This document shows positions 1 to 8,447 of a DNA stretch of 64,000 nt, piece after piece (the first letter of the stretch is position 1; each line of letters starts with the position of its first letter). The position numbers were made by a program, and so were the translations under genes. The notes beneath the pieces were generated by a model, which saw nothing but the letters and a program-made list of their open reading frames with translations, did not search any database and was not told the DNA's origin. Location of the stretch: the NCBI RefSeq assembly GCF_003671935.1, contig NZ_CP032759.1:578930-642929 (forward strand). The letters run 5' to 3'. Source of the DNA: Buchnera aphidicola (Rhopalosiphum maidis) (lineage in GTDB: Bacteria; Pseudomonadota; Gammaproteobacteria; Enterobacterales; Enterobacteriaceae).

Positions 1-277
1 CTTTATATATATTTTTTAAAGAAGGTGGTATAGTATGATTTTTAGGAACTGAAAAAGCTAATCCATGAGCTTGATTATTAGAATAATATGGGTCTTGTCC
101 GATAATAACAACTTTTATTGCACTAAAAGAAGTTAATAAAAAAGCATTAAACATATCTTTCGAAGATGGATATATTGTCTTTTTTAAACGTTCTTTTTTA
201 AGAAAATTAATAATTGTAAAAAAATATTTTTTTTTTTCTTGAGATAAAATATCTTTCCACGTTAAACTATTGTTCAT
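1..277 (-). CDS. ung: Uracil-DNA glycosylase, N-terminal part (cut by window edge)
   Basis: Ung removes uracil from DNA to start base excision repair. About 92 codons are visible, running off the left edge, so the C-terminal half is outside the window. The start is the ATG at 275-277 (minus strand), preceded by a strong GGAGGTG ribosome site, unusually good for this AT-rich genome. The catalytic water-activating motif reads [13 protein letters not shown], matching the family motif GQDPYHGPGQAHG. The aspartate is kept, but the His after PY is Tyr. The next block, GLAFSV, also fits the family. Identification is firm; activity cannot be judged from half a protein. Confidence 0.93.
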   Translation of the reverse strand, partial: MNNSLTWKDILSQEKKKYFFTIINFLKKERLKKTIYPSSKDMFNAFLLTSFSAIKVVIIGQDPYYSNNQAHGLAFSVPKNHTIPPSLKNIYK

Positions 278-340
278 AACACCTCCAGTTTTAAAAAAAA
301 TTAATTTCAAATATAATTGTTTATTAAAAAAAAATTATTC

Positions 341-368
341 TTGTATAAAGAATATATATTCTTATTAT
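341..368 (+). promoter_or_regulatory. Possible sigma70 promoter of the peroxiredoxin gene with a palindromic spacer
   Basis: A TTGTAT hexamer at 341-346 and a TATTAT hexamer at 363-368 are 16 bases apart, about 30 bases before the peroxiredoxin start. Between them, 348-363 is a perfect 16-base palindrome (AAGAATATATATTCTT). Hexamers like these are frequent by chance in such AT-rich DNA, so this is a candidate only. Confidence 0.3.
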
Positions 369-395
369 ATTTTTTGTTAAATTAAAGGAAAAAAA

Positions 396-992
396 ATGAC
401 TTTAGTAACACAAAAAGCACCAAATTTCATAGCACCTGCAATTTTAAAAAATAGTGAAATTATAGATAATTTTGACTTGAAAAAATACTCTAAAGGTCAA
501 GCAATCGTACTATTTTTTTGGCCTATGGATTTCACTTTTGTTTGTCCTTCTGAAATTATGGAATTCAATAAAACTTACGAAGATTTTAGAAAAAGAGATG
601 TAAAAATTGTTGGTGTATCAATTGATAGCGTTTTTGTTCATCAAGCATGGCAAAATACCCTTCCTAAAAATGGAGGAATCGGAAAAATAAAATTTCCTAT
701 GGTTTCTGATATAAAACATGATATTCAAAAATCTTACGGTATTGAACATCCAGAATTAAATATAGCATTAAGAGCGTCATTTCTAATTGATAAAAACTGG
801 ATTGTACGTCATCAAGTTGTTAATGATCTTCCATTCGGACGTAATATTAATGAAATGATACGAATGATAGACGCTTTAGATTTTTACAATAAATATGGAG
901 AAGTGTGTCCTGCAAATTGGAAGCATGGAAAAGAAGGAATGAAAGCTTCTCAAGAAGGAGTTTCTTCATATTTAAAAAAACATTTTTCATAA
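396..992 (+). CDS. ahpC: Typical 2-Cys peroxiredoxin (AhpC/TSA family)
   Basis: A thioredoxin-fold peroxidase that reduces hydrogen peroxide and organic hydroperoxides in the cytoplasm. The peroxidatic cysteine is Cys50 in FTFVCPSE and the resolving cysteine is Cys171 in GEVCPANW, so both residues needed for the dimeric 2-Cys cycle are present. At 198 residues it is the length of the Prx1/TSA branch and slightly longer than enterobacterial AhpC (187); it may be better called tsa. The start ATG follows a short AAAGGA ribosome site. It is transcribed alone, with a hairpin terminator directly downstream. No ahpF partner is in the window, so the electron donor (thioredoxin is the usual one for this branch) is an inference. 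Confidence 0.93.
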   Translation: MTLVTQKAPNFIAPAILKNSEIIDNFDLKKYSKGQAIVLFFWPMDFTFVCPSEIMEFNKTYEDFRKRDVKIVGVSIDSVFVHQAWQNTLPKNGGIGKIKFPMVSDIKHDIQKSYGIEHPELNIALRASFLIDKNWIVRHQVVNDLPFGRNINEMIRMIDALDFYNKYGEVCPANWKHGKEGMKASQEGVSSYLKKHFS

Positions 993-1010
993 AAGTTAAA
1001 AAATGATCTT

Positions 1011-1045
1011 AAAGTCAGCAAGAAAATATGCTGGCTTTATTTTTA
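1011..1045 (+). terminator. Rho-independent terminator after the peroxiredoxin gene
   Basis: The arms AAAGTCAGCA (1011-1020) and TGCTGGCTTT (1029-1038) pair over 10 positions with one G-U pair, close an 8-base loop, and are followed by ATTTTTAATTT. It lies 18 bases past the stop of the peroxiredoxin gene. Confidence 0.8.
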
Positions 1046-1082
1046 ATTTAAAAATAAACTATTAATAACTTTAATTTAATTT

Positions 1083-1820
1083 TTAAATAAAATTATCATC
1101 ATTAATTCCACTATCGTCAACATTTTCTGTTTCATTAAAATTAGAAAAATTATTATCATCAGAATTAGAAAAATTATTATTATCAGAATAATCCTCAGCT
1201 AATTCATTTTCATTTTCATAATTCACTAAATTGGCATTATTATTTTCGATAGTATCATATTCATCTATATTAGATATAGAAGATTGATTAATATTGCCAA
1301 AAATTTCTTCTTCTGGTGCAGTATGATTAAAAATATTCATCAACATATTACCTAAAATCATACCTCCTGCTACACCTGTCGCTGTTTGTAACGCGTTTTT
1401 AAGAAAACCACTATTGTTGCTGCTTGCTGTAGTAGTCGCCGTTGAAGACATTGGAACATTTGTATTACATGATTCTAAGGTGTTCTGATTTTTTTTCCAT
1501 ATATTGTTATTGTATGATTCAGATTGAGAAGATGGATCTTTTCTTAAAAAACTTGACAAAAAACTTGGTTTTTTCTTTACTTGATCTGAATTTAAAACTG
1601 ATATTTTATTCTTTAATTCTTCAATTTTTAAACTCATTTTTTTTATAGCAGTTTCTTGAACTAATATTGTTTGTACCATATAGTAAGAAGAATACGGCTG
1701 TTTTTTCACTAAATTTTGAATTAAATCATCTGCTATATCATCGCGTTCAGAAGAATTTATCTCAGTTTTTTTCAAACGATGAAATAAATTTTCTATTAAA
1801 CTTTTTTCTTCATCTTTCAT
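1083..1820 (-). CDS. DUF2076-type protein of unknown function
   Basis: The N-terminal 75 residues or so resemble the DUF2076 family: a helical region with LIENLFHRLKKTE and a YYMVQTILVQETAIKK block, followed by a predicted coiled-coil stretch. A glycine-rich segment (AGGMILGNMLMNIF, around residues 150-165) also fits that family. The last 75 residues are very acidic and rich in Asn, Asp and Ser, with a near repeat (DDNNFSN, DNNNFSN). There is no signal peptide and no clear transmembrane helix apart from the short glycine-rich segment. The gene sits alone between the peroxiredoxin gene and gyrA, facing away from gyrA. Its biochemical role is not known and I do not propose one. Confidence 0.75.
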   Translation of the reverse strand: MKDEEKSLIENLFHRLKKTEINSSERDDIADDLIQNLVKKQPYSSYYMVQTILVQETAIKKMSLKIEELKNKISVLNSDQVKKKPSFLSSFLRKDPSSQSESYNNNIWKKNQNTLESCNTNVPMSSTATTTASSNNSGFLKNALQTATGVAGGMILGNMLMNIFNHTAPEEEIFGNINQSSISNIDEYDTIENNNANLVNYENENELAEDYSDNNNFSNSDDNNFSNFNETENVDDSGINDDNFI

Positions 1821-2033
1821 AAAGTATCTCGTTTTTAATTAAATATTAGAAAAACTATCACTTCTAAGATTAATGTTTATTTATATTAACTACTCTAATA
1901 AATCATTATTTTAATACTTTCATTAAAAATAAACAATATAAAAAATATTTTTTAGTTATTGACAACATGTAATTGTAAACAATATTTACATAATTTAGAA
2001 TCACTTCTTTCCATGCATCTAATACTTTAACTA

Positions 2034-2042
2034 TGTTATAAT
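2034..2042 (+). promoter_or_regulatory. Extended -10 promoter element upstream of gyrA
   Basis: TGTTATAAT at 2034-2042 is a perfect extended -10 (TGnTATAAT), about 50 bases before the gyrA start. No good -35 hexamer lies 16-18 bases upstream, as is common when the extended motif is present. A separate TTGACA at 1959-1964 with TATTTA at 1983-1988 (18-base spacer) is a second, weaker possibility. Confidence 0.45.
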
Positions 2043-2093
2043 TTTAAACTTAATTTAATTCTATTAATCAAAAAAAAAGAGAAAATAGTTGAT

Positions 2094-4607
2094 ATGAAAG
2101 ATCTCGCTCGAGAAATTATGCAAGTCGATATTGAAAAAGAATTAAAAAGCTCTTACTTAGACTATGCCATGTCTGTAATAGTAGGGCGAGCTTTGCCAGA
2201 TGTTCGAGACGGTTTAAAACCTGTCCACAGAAGAATACTTTTTGCAATGCATATATTAAATAACTACTGGAATAAATCATATAAAAAATCTGCTAGAGTA
2301 GTAGGAGATGTCATAGGTAAATATCATCCACACGGTGATTCTGCCGTATATGATTCAATCGTGCGCATGGCACAAAATTTTTCATTGCGCTACATGTTAA
2401 TAGATGGTCAAGGGAATTTCGGTTCGATTGATGGAGATGCAGCAGCAGCTATGCGGTATACAGAAGTCCGCATGTCTAAAATATCTCATGAATTGTTAAC
2501 TGATTTAGAAAAAAACACTGTCGAATTTATTCCAAATTATGATGGAACAGAATATATTCCAGAAATACTCCCATCTAAAATACCAAATCTTTTAATTAAT
2601 GGATCATCAGGAATAGCTGTAGGTATGGCAACAAACATTCCACCGCACAACTTAAATGAAATAATTGATGGATGCTTAGCTTATATAAAAGACAATAATA
2701 TTACATTACAAGAATTAATTAAGTATATTCCAGGACCAGACTTTCCAACTGCAGGAATTATTAATGGAAAGAAAGGAATTGAAGAAGCATATCGAACAGG
2801 AAAAGGAAAAATTTATATTCGTGCTAGAAATAAAATTGAAAAAAATAAAAAAAATAAAAAAGAATCAATTATTTTTTATGAACTTCCTTATCAAGTAAAT
2901 AAATCACGTTTAATTGAAAAAATAGCAGAACTAGTAAAAGATAAAAGAATTGATGGAATAACTGCTTTACGTGATGAATCTGATAAAGATGGAATGAGAA
3001 TTGTCGTAGAAATTAAAAAAGAATCTATATCAGAAATAATTCTAAATCAACTTTATTCTCTAACTCAACTACAAGTGTCTTTTGGAATAAACATGGTTGC
3101 ATTGTGTCAGGGACAACCAAAAACCTTATCTCTAAAAGAGATATTAAAATATTTTTTATCACATAGAAAAGAAATAGTTACGCGTCGTAGTATTTTTGAA
3201 TTAGATAAAACCTGTAAAAGAACTCACATACTTGAAGGGTTAAATGTAGCTTTAATTAACATTAATTATATTATTGATTTAATAAAAAAAGCTAAAAGTT
3301 CACTTGAAGCGAAAGAATTAATAATAAAGCAAAGATGGATTTATAAAAATCTTACATATACAGAACAAAGTTTAGAAAAAAAAATAGAAAACACAAAAAA
3401 AATTACTAATAATAATTATTATTTTACTGAAGAACAAGTGCAAGCTATTTTAGACTTACGATTACATAAATTAACAAGTTTAGAAAAAAATAAAATTATT
3501 TCAGAATACAATTATTTGACCGAAAAGAGTAAAGAGTTAAAAGAAATTTTAAAAAATCCTGATCGTATGCAAGAAGTTATTAAAGACGAGTTAATATCGA
3601 TAAAAAATAATTTTGGAGATCAAAGAAGAACAGAAATTACAGAAAACAACGCTGATATCAACATTGAAGATTTAATTAATCAAGAAGACGTAGTAGTTAC
3701 TTTATCTCATTCTGGATATGTTAAATATCAACCTCTTTCTGATTATAACGCTCAAAAAAGAGGTGGAAAAGGTAAATCAGCAGCTAAAATTAAAGAAGAA
3801 GATTTTATAGAAAGTTTAGTCGTAGCTAATACACACGATACCATACTATGTTTTTCTAGTCGAGGGATACTATATTGGATGAAAGTTTATCAATTACCTG
3901 AATCCAGCAGGCACGCAAGAGGCAGACCTATAGTAAATTTATTACCATTAAACAAAAAAGAAAGAATTACAGCAATACTCCCTGTTCACGAATTTAGAGA
4001 TGATCTAAATATTTTCATGGCTACTGCGCAAGGTATAGTCAAAAAAAGTTCTTTAAAAGAATTTAAAAAACCTAGAATTGCAGGAATTATAGCAATTAAT
4101 TTAAGAACAAATGATGAACTCATTGGCGTTGCATTAACAAACGGCAATAATAATATTATGCTATTTACACAAAATGGAAAAGTAGTTCAGTTTTTAGAAA
4201 ATAGTGTTAGAACAATGGGAAGAACAGCTTCTGGAGTAAGAGGCATTAAAATTTCAAAAACTGATAAAGTCGTATCTCTAATCGTTCCACAAAAAAAAGA
4301 AAGTATTTTAATAGCAACTAATAATGGTTATGGAAAGCGTACAAAAATAGCTGATTTTCCAATTAAATCACGTGCAACACAAGGTGTAATTTCAATAAAA
4401 ATTACTAAAAAAAACGGAAAAATTATTGGTGCTATACAAGTTGTAGAAAAAGATCAAATTATGATGATTACTAACGCAGGAACACTAGTCAGAATTAGAG
4501 CTTCAGAAATCGGTGTTTTAAAAAGAAACACACAAGGTGTAATATTAATAAGAACATCAAAAAATGAAAAAGTTGTTGCTTTACAAAGAATTGTAGAACC
4601 TATATAA
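2094..4607 (+). CDS. gyrA: DNA gyrase subunit A
   Basis: GyrA is the DNA breakage-reunion subunit of gyrase, which with GyrB introduces negative supercoils using ATP. The N-terminal domain keeps the active-site Tyr122 in AAMRYTEVR, at the same number as in E. coli. The quinolone-determining residues are the sensitive type (Ser83, Asp87 in [11 protein letters not shown]). The C-terminal beta-pinwheel begins near residue 530 and carries the GyrA box as QKRGGKG instead of the usual QRRGGKG. At 837 residues the protein stops at [10 protein letters not shown], where E. coli GyrA continues with an acidic tail of about 35 residues. The gene has its own upstream spacer of 270 bases and is followed by nrdA at 99 bases. 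Confidence 0.98.
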   Translation: MKDLAREIMQVDIEKELKSSYLDYAMSVIVGRALPDVRDGLKPVHRRILFAMHILNNYWNKSYKKSARVVGDVIGKYHPHGDSAVYDSIVRMAQNFSLRYMLIDGQGNFGSIDGDAAAAMRYTEVRMSKISHELLTDLEKNTVEFIPNYDGTEYIPEILPSKIPNLLINGSSGIAVGMATNIPPHNLNEIIDGCLAYIKDNNITLQELIKYIPGPDFPTAGIINGKKGIEEAYRTGKGKIYIRARNKIEKNKKNKKESIIFYELPYQVNKSRLIEKIAELVKDKRIDGITALRDESDKDGMRIVVEIKKESISEIILNQLYSLTQLQVSFGINMVALCQGQPKTLSLKEILKYFLSHRKEIVTRRSIFELDKTCKRTHILEGLNVALININYIIDLIKKAKSSLEAKELIIKQRWIYKNLTYTEQSLEKKIENTKKITNNNYYFTEEQVQAILDLRLHKLTSLEKNKIISEYNYLTEKSKELKEILKNPDRMQEVIKDELISIKNNFGDQRRTEITENNADINIEDLINQEDVVVTLSHSGYVKYQPLSDYNAQKRGGKGKSAAKIKEEDFIESLVVANTHDTILCFSSRGILYWMKVYQLPESSRHARGRPIVNLLPLNKKERITAILPVHEFRDDLNIFMATAQGIVKKSSLKEFKKPRIAGIIAINLRTNDELIGVALTNGNNNIMLFTQNGKVVQFLENSVRTMGRTASGVRGIKISKTDKVVSLIVPQKKESILIATNNGYGKRTKIADFPIKSRATQGVISIKITKKNGKIIGAIQVVEKDQIMMITNAGTLVRIRASEIGVLKRNTQGVILIRTSKNEKVVALQRIVEPI

Positions 4608-4706
4608 AAAATATTTTAATAAAAAACCATTTATATAAAAAAATAATCATACTAATTTTCAAAAACAATATTTATAATATATTTTTTTAAAATAGGTTAA
4701 TTTAAT

Positions 4707-6998
4707 ATGGAAAATAGTTTGTTTGTCACTAAACGTAATGGAAAAAAAGAAAAAATAAATTTAGATAAAATTCATAAAGTTTTGAATTGGGCATCAAAAG
4801 GATTAGACAATATATCTGTTTCTCAAGTTGAGTTACGTTCACGTATTCAGTTCTATAATAATATTAGTACTGTGAACATACACGAAACAATTATTAAAGC
4901 TGCAGCAGATTTAATTTCTGAAGATACACCTGATTATCAATATATGGCTGCAAGACTAGCTGTTTTTCATCTTAGAAAAAAAGCTTACGGTCAATTTGAA
5001 CCACCAATTCTTTATCATCATGTGAAAAAAATGGTTAATTTAGGAAAATATGACGAAACATTATTGAAAAATTATTCTTTTGAAGAATATATGAAAATGA
5101 ATTCCTTTATTGATCATTGGCGTGATATGAACTTTTCTTACGCAGCGGTAAAACAATTAGAAGCAAAATATTTACTACAAAATCGTGTTACTGGAAAAAT
5201 ATATGAAAGTGCACAGTTTTTATATATTTTAATATCTGCCTGCTTATTTTCTAAGTACAAAAAAAATGTTCGTATGAATTATATTCAACGCTTTTATAAT
5301 GCAATTTCTACTTTTAAGATTTCTTTACCTACACCAATAATGTCAGGAGTAAGAACACCAACTCGTCAATTTAGTTCTTGTGTATTAATTGAATGCGCAG
5401 ACAATTTAAATTCTATTAATGCTACAACTAGCGCAATTGTAAAATACGTTTCTCAAAGAGCGGGAATCGGTATTAATGCCGGTCAAATTCGGGCTTTAGG
5501 GAGCCCTATTAGAAATGGAGAAGCATTTCATACTGGATGCATTCCTTTTTATAAACATTTTCAAAGCGCTGTAAAATCTTGTTCTCAAGGTGGAGTTAGA
5601 GGAGGCGCTGCAACTGTTTTTTACCCCATATGGCATCTAGAAATTGAAAACCTATTAGTTTTAAAAAATAACCGAGGAATTGAAGAAAATAGAGTTCGTC
5701 ATCTTGATTATGCTGTACAAATTAATAAATTCATGTATCAAAGAATGCTACTAGGAAAAAAAATTACGTTATTTAGTCCTTCTGACGTTCCTAATTTATA
5801 TGAATTTTTTTTCTCTGATCAAAAGAAATTTAAAGAAAATTATATTAAATATGAAAAAAATAATAATATAAGAAAAAAAAGTATTAATGCAATTGATTTA
5901 TTTTGTTTAATTATGCGAGAAAGAGCGTCAACTGGACGTATCTACATACAACATGTAGATCACTGTAACTCACACAGTTCATTTAATTCTAAGTTAGCAA
6001 CAATAAGACAATCTAATTTATGTTTAGAAATTACACTACCTACAAAACCATTAAATAATATTGATGATAGAAATGGAGAAATTGCACTTTGTACTCTATC
6101 TGCTCTTAATCTGGGTTTAATTAGTGATTTACGTGATCTTAAAGAATTATCTATATTATCTGTACGAGCGTTAGACGAAATATTAGAATATCAAAACTAT
6201 CCAGTAGTATGTGCAAAAAAATCAGCTATTTCAAGACGTTCTTTAGGCATTGGTGTAATTAATTTCGCATATTATTTAGCTAAAAACAAAGTACGCTATT
6301 CAGATGGTAGTGCTAAGAATTTAACACATAAAACTTTTGAAGCAATACAGTACTATTTGCTAAAAGCTTCTTGTGAATTAGCTAAAGAAAAGGGATCTTG
6401 TTCATTATTTAATCAAACTAATTATTATTTAGGTAAGCTTCCAATTGATACATATAAAAAAGATGTAGATTTAATATGCAATGAACCACTACATTTAAAC
6501 TGGAATAAATTGCGTAAAAAAATTAAAAAATATGGATTAAGAAATTCTACTTTATCAGCTTTAATGCCTTCAGAAACTTCATCTCAAATATCTAATGCTA
6601 CTAATGGTATCGAACCCCCAAGAGGTTTTATCAGCATTAAGGCTTCAAAAGATGGAATGCTAAAACAAGTAGTTCCAGAATATAAAAAATTAAAATCTGA
6701 ATATGAGCTGCTTTGGGATATACCGAATAATATAGGATATTTAGAACTTGTAGCAATCATGCAGAAATTTATTGATCAATCTATTTCAGCTAACACTAAT
6801 TATGATCCAAAACGGTTTTCAAACGAAAAAATACCTGTAAAACAGCTTATATATGATTTGCTTACAGCATATAAACTTGGAATAAAAACTCTTTATTATC
6901 AAAATACTCGTGATGGCGCTGAAGATAATCAAAATTTTAATAAATCCTCTGAAAACATAAAAGAAGACAATTGTACAAGTGGTTCTTGTACGATATAA
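4707..6998 (+). CDS. nrdA: Ribonucleoside-diphosphate reductase class Ia, alpha subunit
   Basis: NrdA reduces ribonucleoside diphosphates to deoxyribonucleotides, taking a radical from NrdB. An ATP-cone occupies the first 90 residues or so, so allosteric control of overall activity looks intact. Active-site residues are all visible at E. coli numbering: Cys225 (FSSCVLIE), Asn437, Cys439 and Glu441 (SNLCLEI), and Cys462 (ALCTLS). The radical-transfer pair Tyr730-Tyr731 is in TLYYQNTRDG. The C-terminal shuttle cysteines are in CTSGSCTI. Length is 763 against 761 in E. coli. It is followed after 47 bases by nrdB, the usual nrdAB operon. I see no clear NrdR box in the 99-base spacer upstream. Confidence 0.98.
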   Translation: MENSLFVTKRNGKKEKINLDKIHKVLNWASKGLDNISVSQVELRSRIQFYNNISTVNIHETIIKAAADLISEDTPDYQYMAARLAVFHLRKKAYGQFEPPILYHHVKKMVNLGKYDETLLKNYSFEEYMKMNSFIDHWRDMNFSYAAVKQLEAKYLLQNRVTGKIYESAQFLYILISACLFSKYKKNVRMNYIQRFYNAISTFKISLPTPIMSGVRTPTRQFSSCVLIECADNLNSINATTSAIVKYVSQRAGIGINAGQIRALGSPIRNGEAFHTGCIPFYKHFQSAVKSCSQGGVRGGAATVFYPIWHLEIENLLVLKNNRGIEENRVRHLDYAVQINKFMYQRMLLGKKITLFSPSDVPNLYEFFFSDQKKFKENYIKYEKNNNIRKKSINAIDLFCLIMRERASTGRIYIQHVDHCNSHSSFNSKLATIRQSNLCLEITLPTKPLNNIDDRNGEIALCTLSALNLGLISDLRDLKELSILSVRALDEILEYQNYPVVCAKKSAISRRSLGIGVINFAYYLAKNKVRYSDGSAKNLTHKTFEAIQYYLLKASCELAKEKGSCSLFNQTNYYLGKLPIDTYKKDVDLICNEPLHLNWNKLRKKIKKYGLRNSTLSALMPSETSSQISNATNGIEPPRGFISIKASKDGMLKQVVPEYKKLKSEYELLWDIPNNIGYLELVAIMQKFIDQSISANTNYDPKRFSNEKIPVKQLIYDLLTAYKLGIKTLYYQNTRDGAEDNQNFNKSSENIKEDNCTSGSCTI

Positions 6999-7045
6999 TA
7001 AAATAAATTTAATAAAAAAATATCAATTTTTCAGGTGTAACATAA

Positions 7046-8176
7046 GTGTCTTATACAACTTTTTCAAAAAAGAAAAATAATCAACTTAAAGAACCTATGT
7101 TTTTTGGACAATCTGTAAATATAGCGAGATATGACCAACAAAAATATAGTATTTTTGAAAAATTAATTGAAAAACAACTTTCATTTTTTTGGAGACCAGA
7201 GGAAATCGATTTATCTAAAGATAGAATAGATTTTCAAAAATTACCATCTAATGAAAAACATATTTTTATAAGTAATTTAAAATATCAAACTTTACTCGAT
7301 TCTATTCAAGGAAGAAGTCCTAATATCGCTTTTTTACCTATAGTATCTATTCCTGAATTAGAAACATGGATTGAAACATGGTCTTTTTCAGAAACAATTC
7401 ATTCACGTTCATACACACATATTATTAGAAATATTATAAATAATCCATCTATTGTATTTGATGATATTATTTCTAATCAAAATATTAATGATCGAGCTCA
7501 AGATATTTCTATTTATTATGACGAATTAATCAAAATAACAGCTTATTGGCATTTACTTGGAGAAGGAAATCATAAAATTAATGGAAAAAGAATTGAAATT
7601 AACTTAAACTTATTAAAAAAAAGACTGTATCTTTGTTTGATTAGTGTAAATGTGTTAGAAGCTATTAGATTTTATGTTAGTTTTGCTTGTTCATTCGCAT
7701 TTGCTGAAAGAGAGATAATGGAAGGAAATGCCAAAATTATCAGATTAATAGCTCGAGATGAAGCATTACACTTAACTGGAACTCAGCATATTTTAAACAT
7801 TTTAAATAACGAAAAAAATAATGAAAATATGAAAAAAACAGTTTTAGAATGCAAAGAAGAAGCAATCAAAATATTTATATCTGCTGCAGAACAAGAAAAA
7901 AAATGGGCTAAATATTTATTTCAAGATGGTTCAATGCTAGGACTAAATAAAGACATATTATGTCAATATATAGAATATATTACTAATTTCCGGATGCATG
8001 GAATAGGTTTTAAAATGCCTTTTGAAAAAACATCGAATCCAATTCCATGGATAAACTCTTGGCTAAATTCTGATTATATACAATCAGCTCCTCAAGAAAC
8101 AGAAATTAGTTCATATCTAGTAGGCCAAATAGAATCAGAAATATCTAATCAAGAATTTAAAAAATTTAAACTATAA
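7046..8176 (+). CDS. nrdB: Ribonucleoside-diphosphate reductase class Ia, beta subunit
   Basis: NrdB holds the diiron centre and the stable tyrosyl radical of class Ia ribonucleotide reductase. Translation starts at a GTG (7046) behind an AGGTG ribosome site; the protein then aligns with E. coli NrdB from the second residue ([16 protein letters not shown]). The radical tyrosine is Tyr123 (Tyr122 when the initiator Met is not counted) in IHSRSYTHI. The iron ligands include the Asp in [10 protein letters not shown], the Glu and His in ETIHS, and the Glu and His in RDEALHLTG. Length is 376, as in E. coli. It is the middle gene of nrdA-nrdB-yfaE, with yfaE beginning just one base past its stop. 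Confidence 0.98.
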   Translation: MSYTTFSKKKNNQLKEPMFFGQSVNIARYDQQKYSIFEKLIEKQLSFFWRPEEIDLSKDRIDFQKLPSNEKHIFISNLKYQTLLDSIQGRSPNIAFLPIVSIPELETWIETWSFSETIHSRSYTHIIRNIINNPSIVFDDIISNQNINDRAQDISIYYDELIKITAYWHLLGEGNHKINGKRIEINLNLLKKRLYLCLISVNVLEAIRFYVSFACSFAFAEREIMEGNAKIIRLIARDEALHLTGTQHILNILNNEKNNENMKKTVLECKEEAIKIFISAAEQEKKWAKYLFQDGSMLGLNKDILCQYIEYITNFRMHGIGFKMPFEKTSNPIPWINSWLNSDYIQSAPQETEISSYLVGQIESEISNQEFKKFKL

Positions 8177-8177
8177 A

Positions 8178-8439
8178 ATGAACAATTTTACTATCAAAAT
8201 AATAAACAAAAAAACAATAATTTATAAAAAAAAAAACTTCTTTATTATCAATTTTAGAAAAAAATAATATAAAAGTTGAATATCAATGCAAATCTGGTTA
8301 TTGTGGTGCCTGTCGTATTCAAATATTAAAAGGTAACGTATCCTATTCAATAAAACAGCCGATGGCTGCTTTATTCAAGAAGAGAGAAATCTTTCCGTGT
8401 TGTTGTGAACCTGACGGAAACATTACAATAAAATTATAA
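8178..8439 (+). pseudogene. yfaE: YfaE-type 2Fe-2S ferredoxin, frameshifted in an A11 tract
   Basis: YfaE is the small ferredoxin that helps maintain the diiron-tyrosyl cofactor of NrdB in E. coli, and it sits in the same place there. Reading starts at ATG 8178 (MNNFTIKIINKKTII), then enters a run of eleven As (8226-8236) and would stop 10 codons later. Removing one A puts the rest in frame: a conserved block with the cluster cysteines CKSGYCGACR, then FPCCCEPDGNITIKL, ending at TAA 8437-8439. The corrected product is 86 residues against 84 in E. coli, with all four cluster cysteines. It could be an early pseudogene, a gene rescued by slippage at the A tract, or a sequencing error. The identity of the reading frame itself is secure. 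Confidence 0.88.
8226..8236 (+). repeat. A11 homopolymer carrying the yfaE frameshift
   Basis: Eleven consecutive As inside yfaE; ten would keep the gene open. This is the longest A run on the coding strand of any broken gene in the window. Confidence 0.9.
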
Positions 8440-8447
8440 AAATAATT

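Noticed and set aside
1959..1988. TTGACA with TATTTA as the main gyrA promoter
   Set aside because: The spacer is 18 bases and the -10 is poor; the extended -10 at 2034-2042 is a better candidate.
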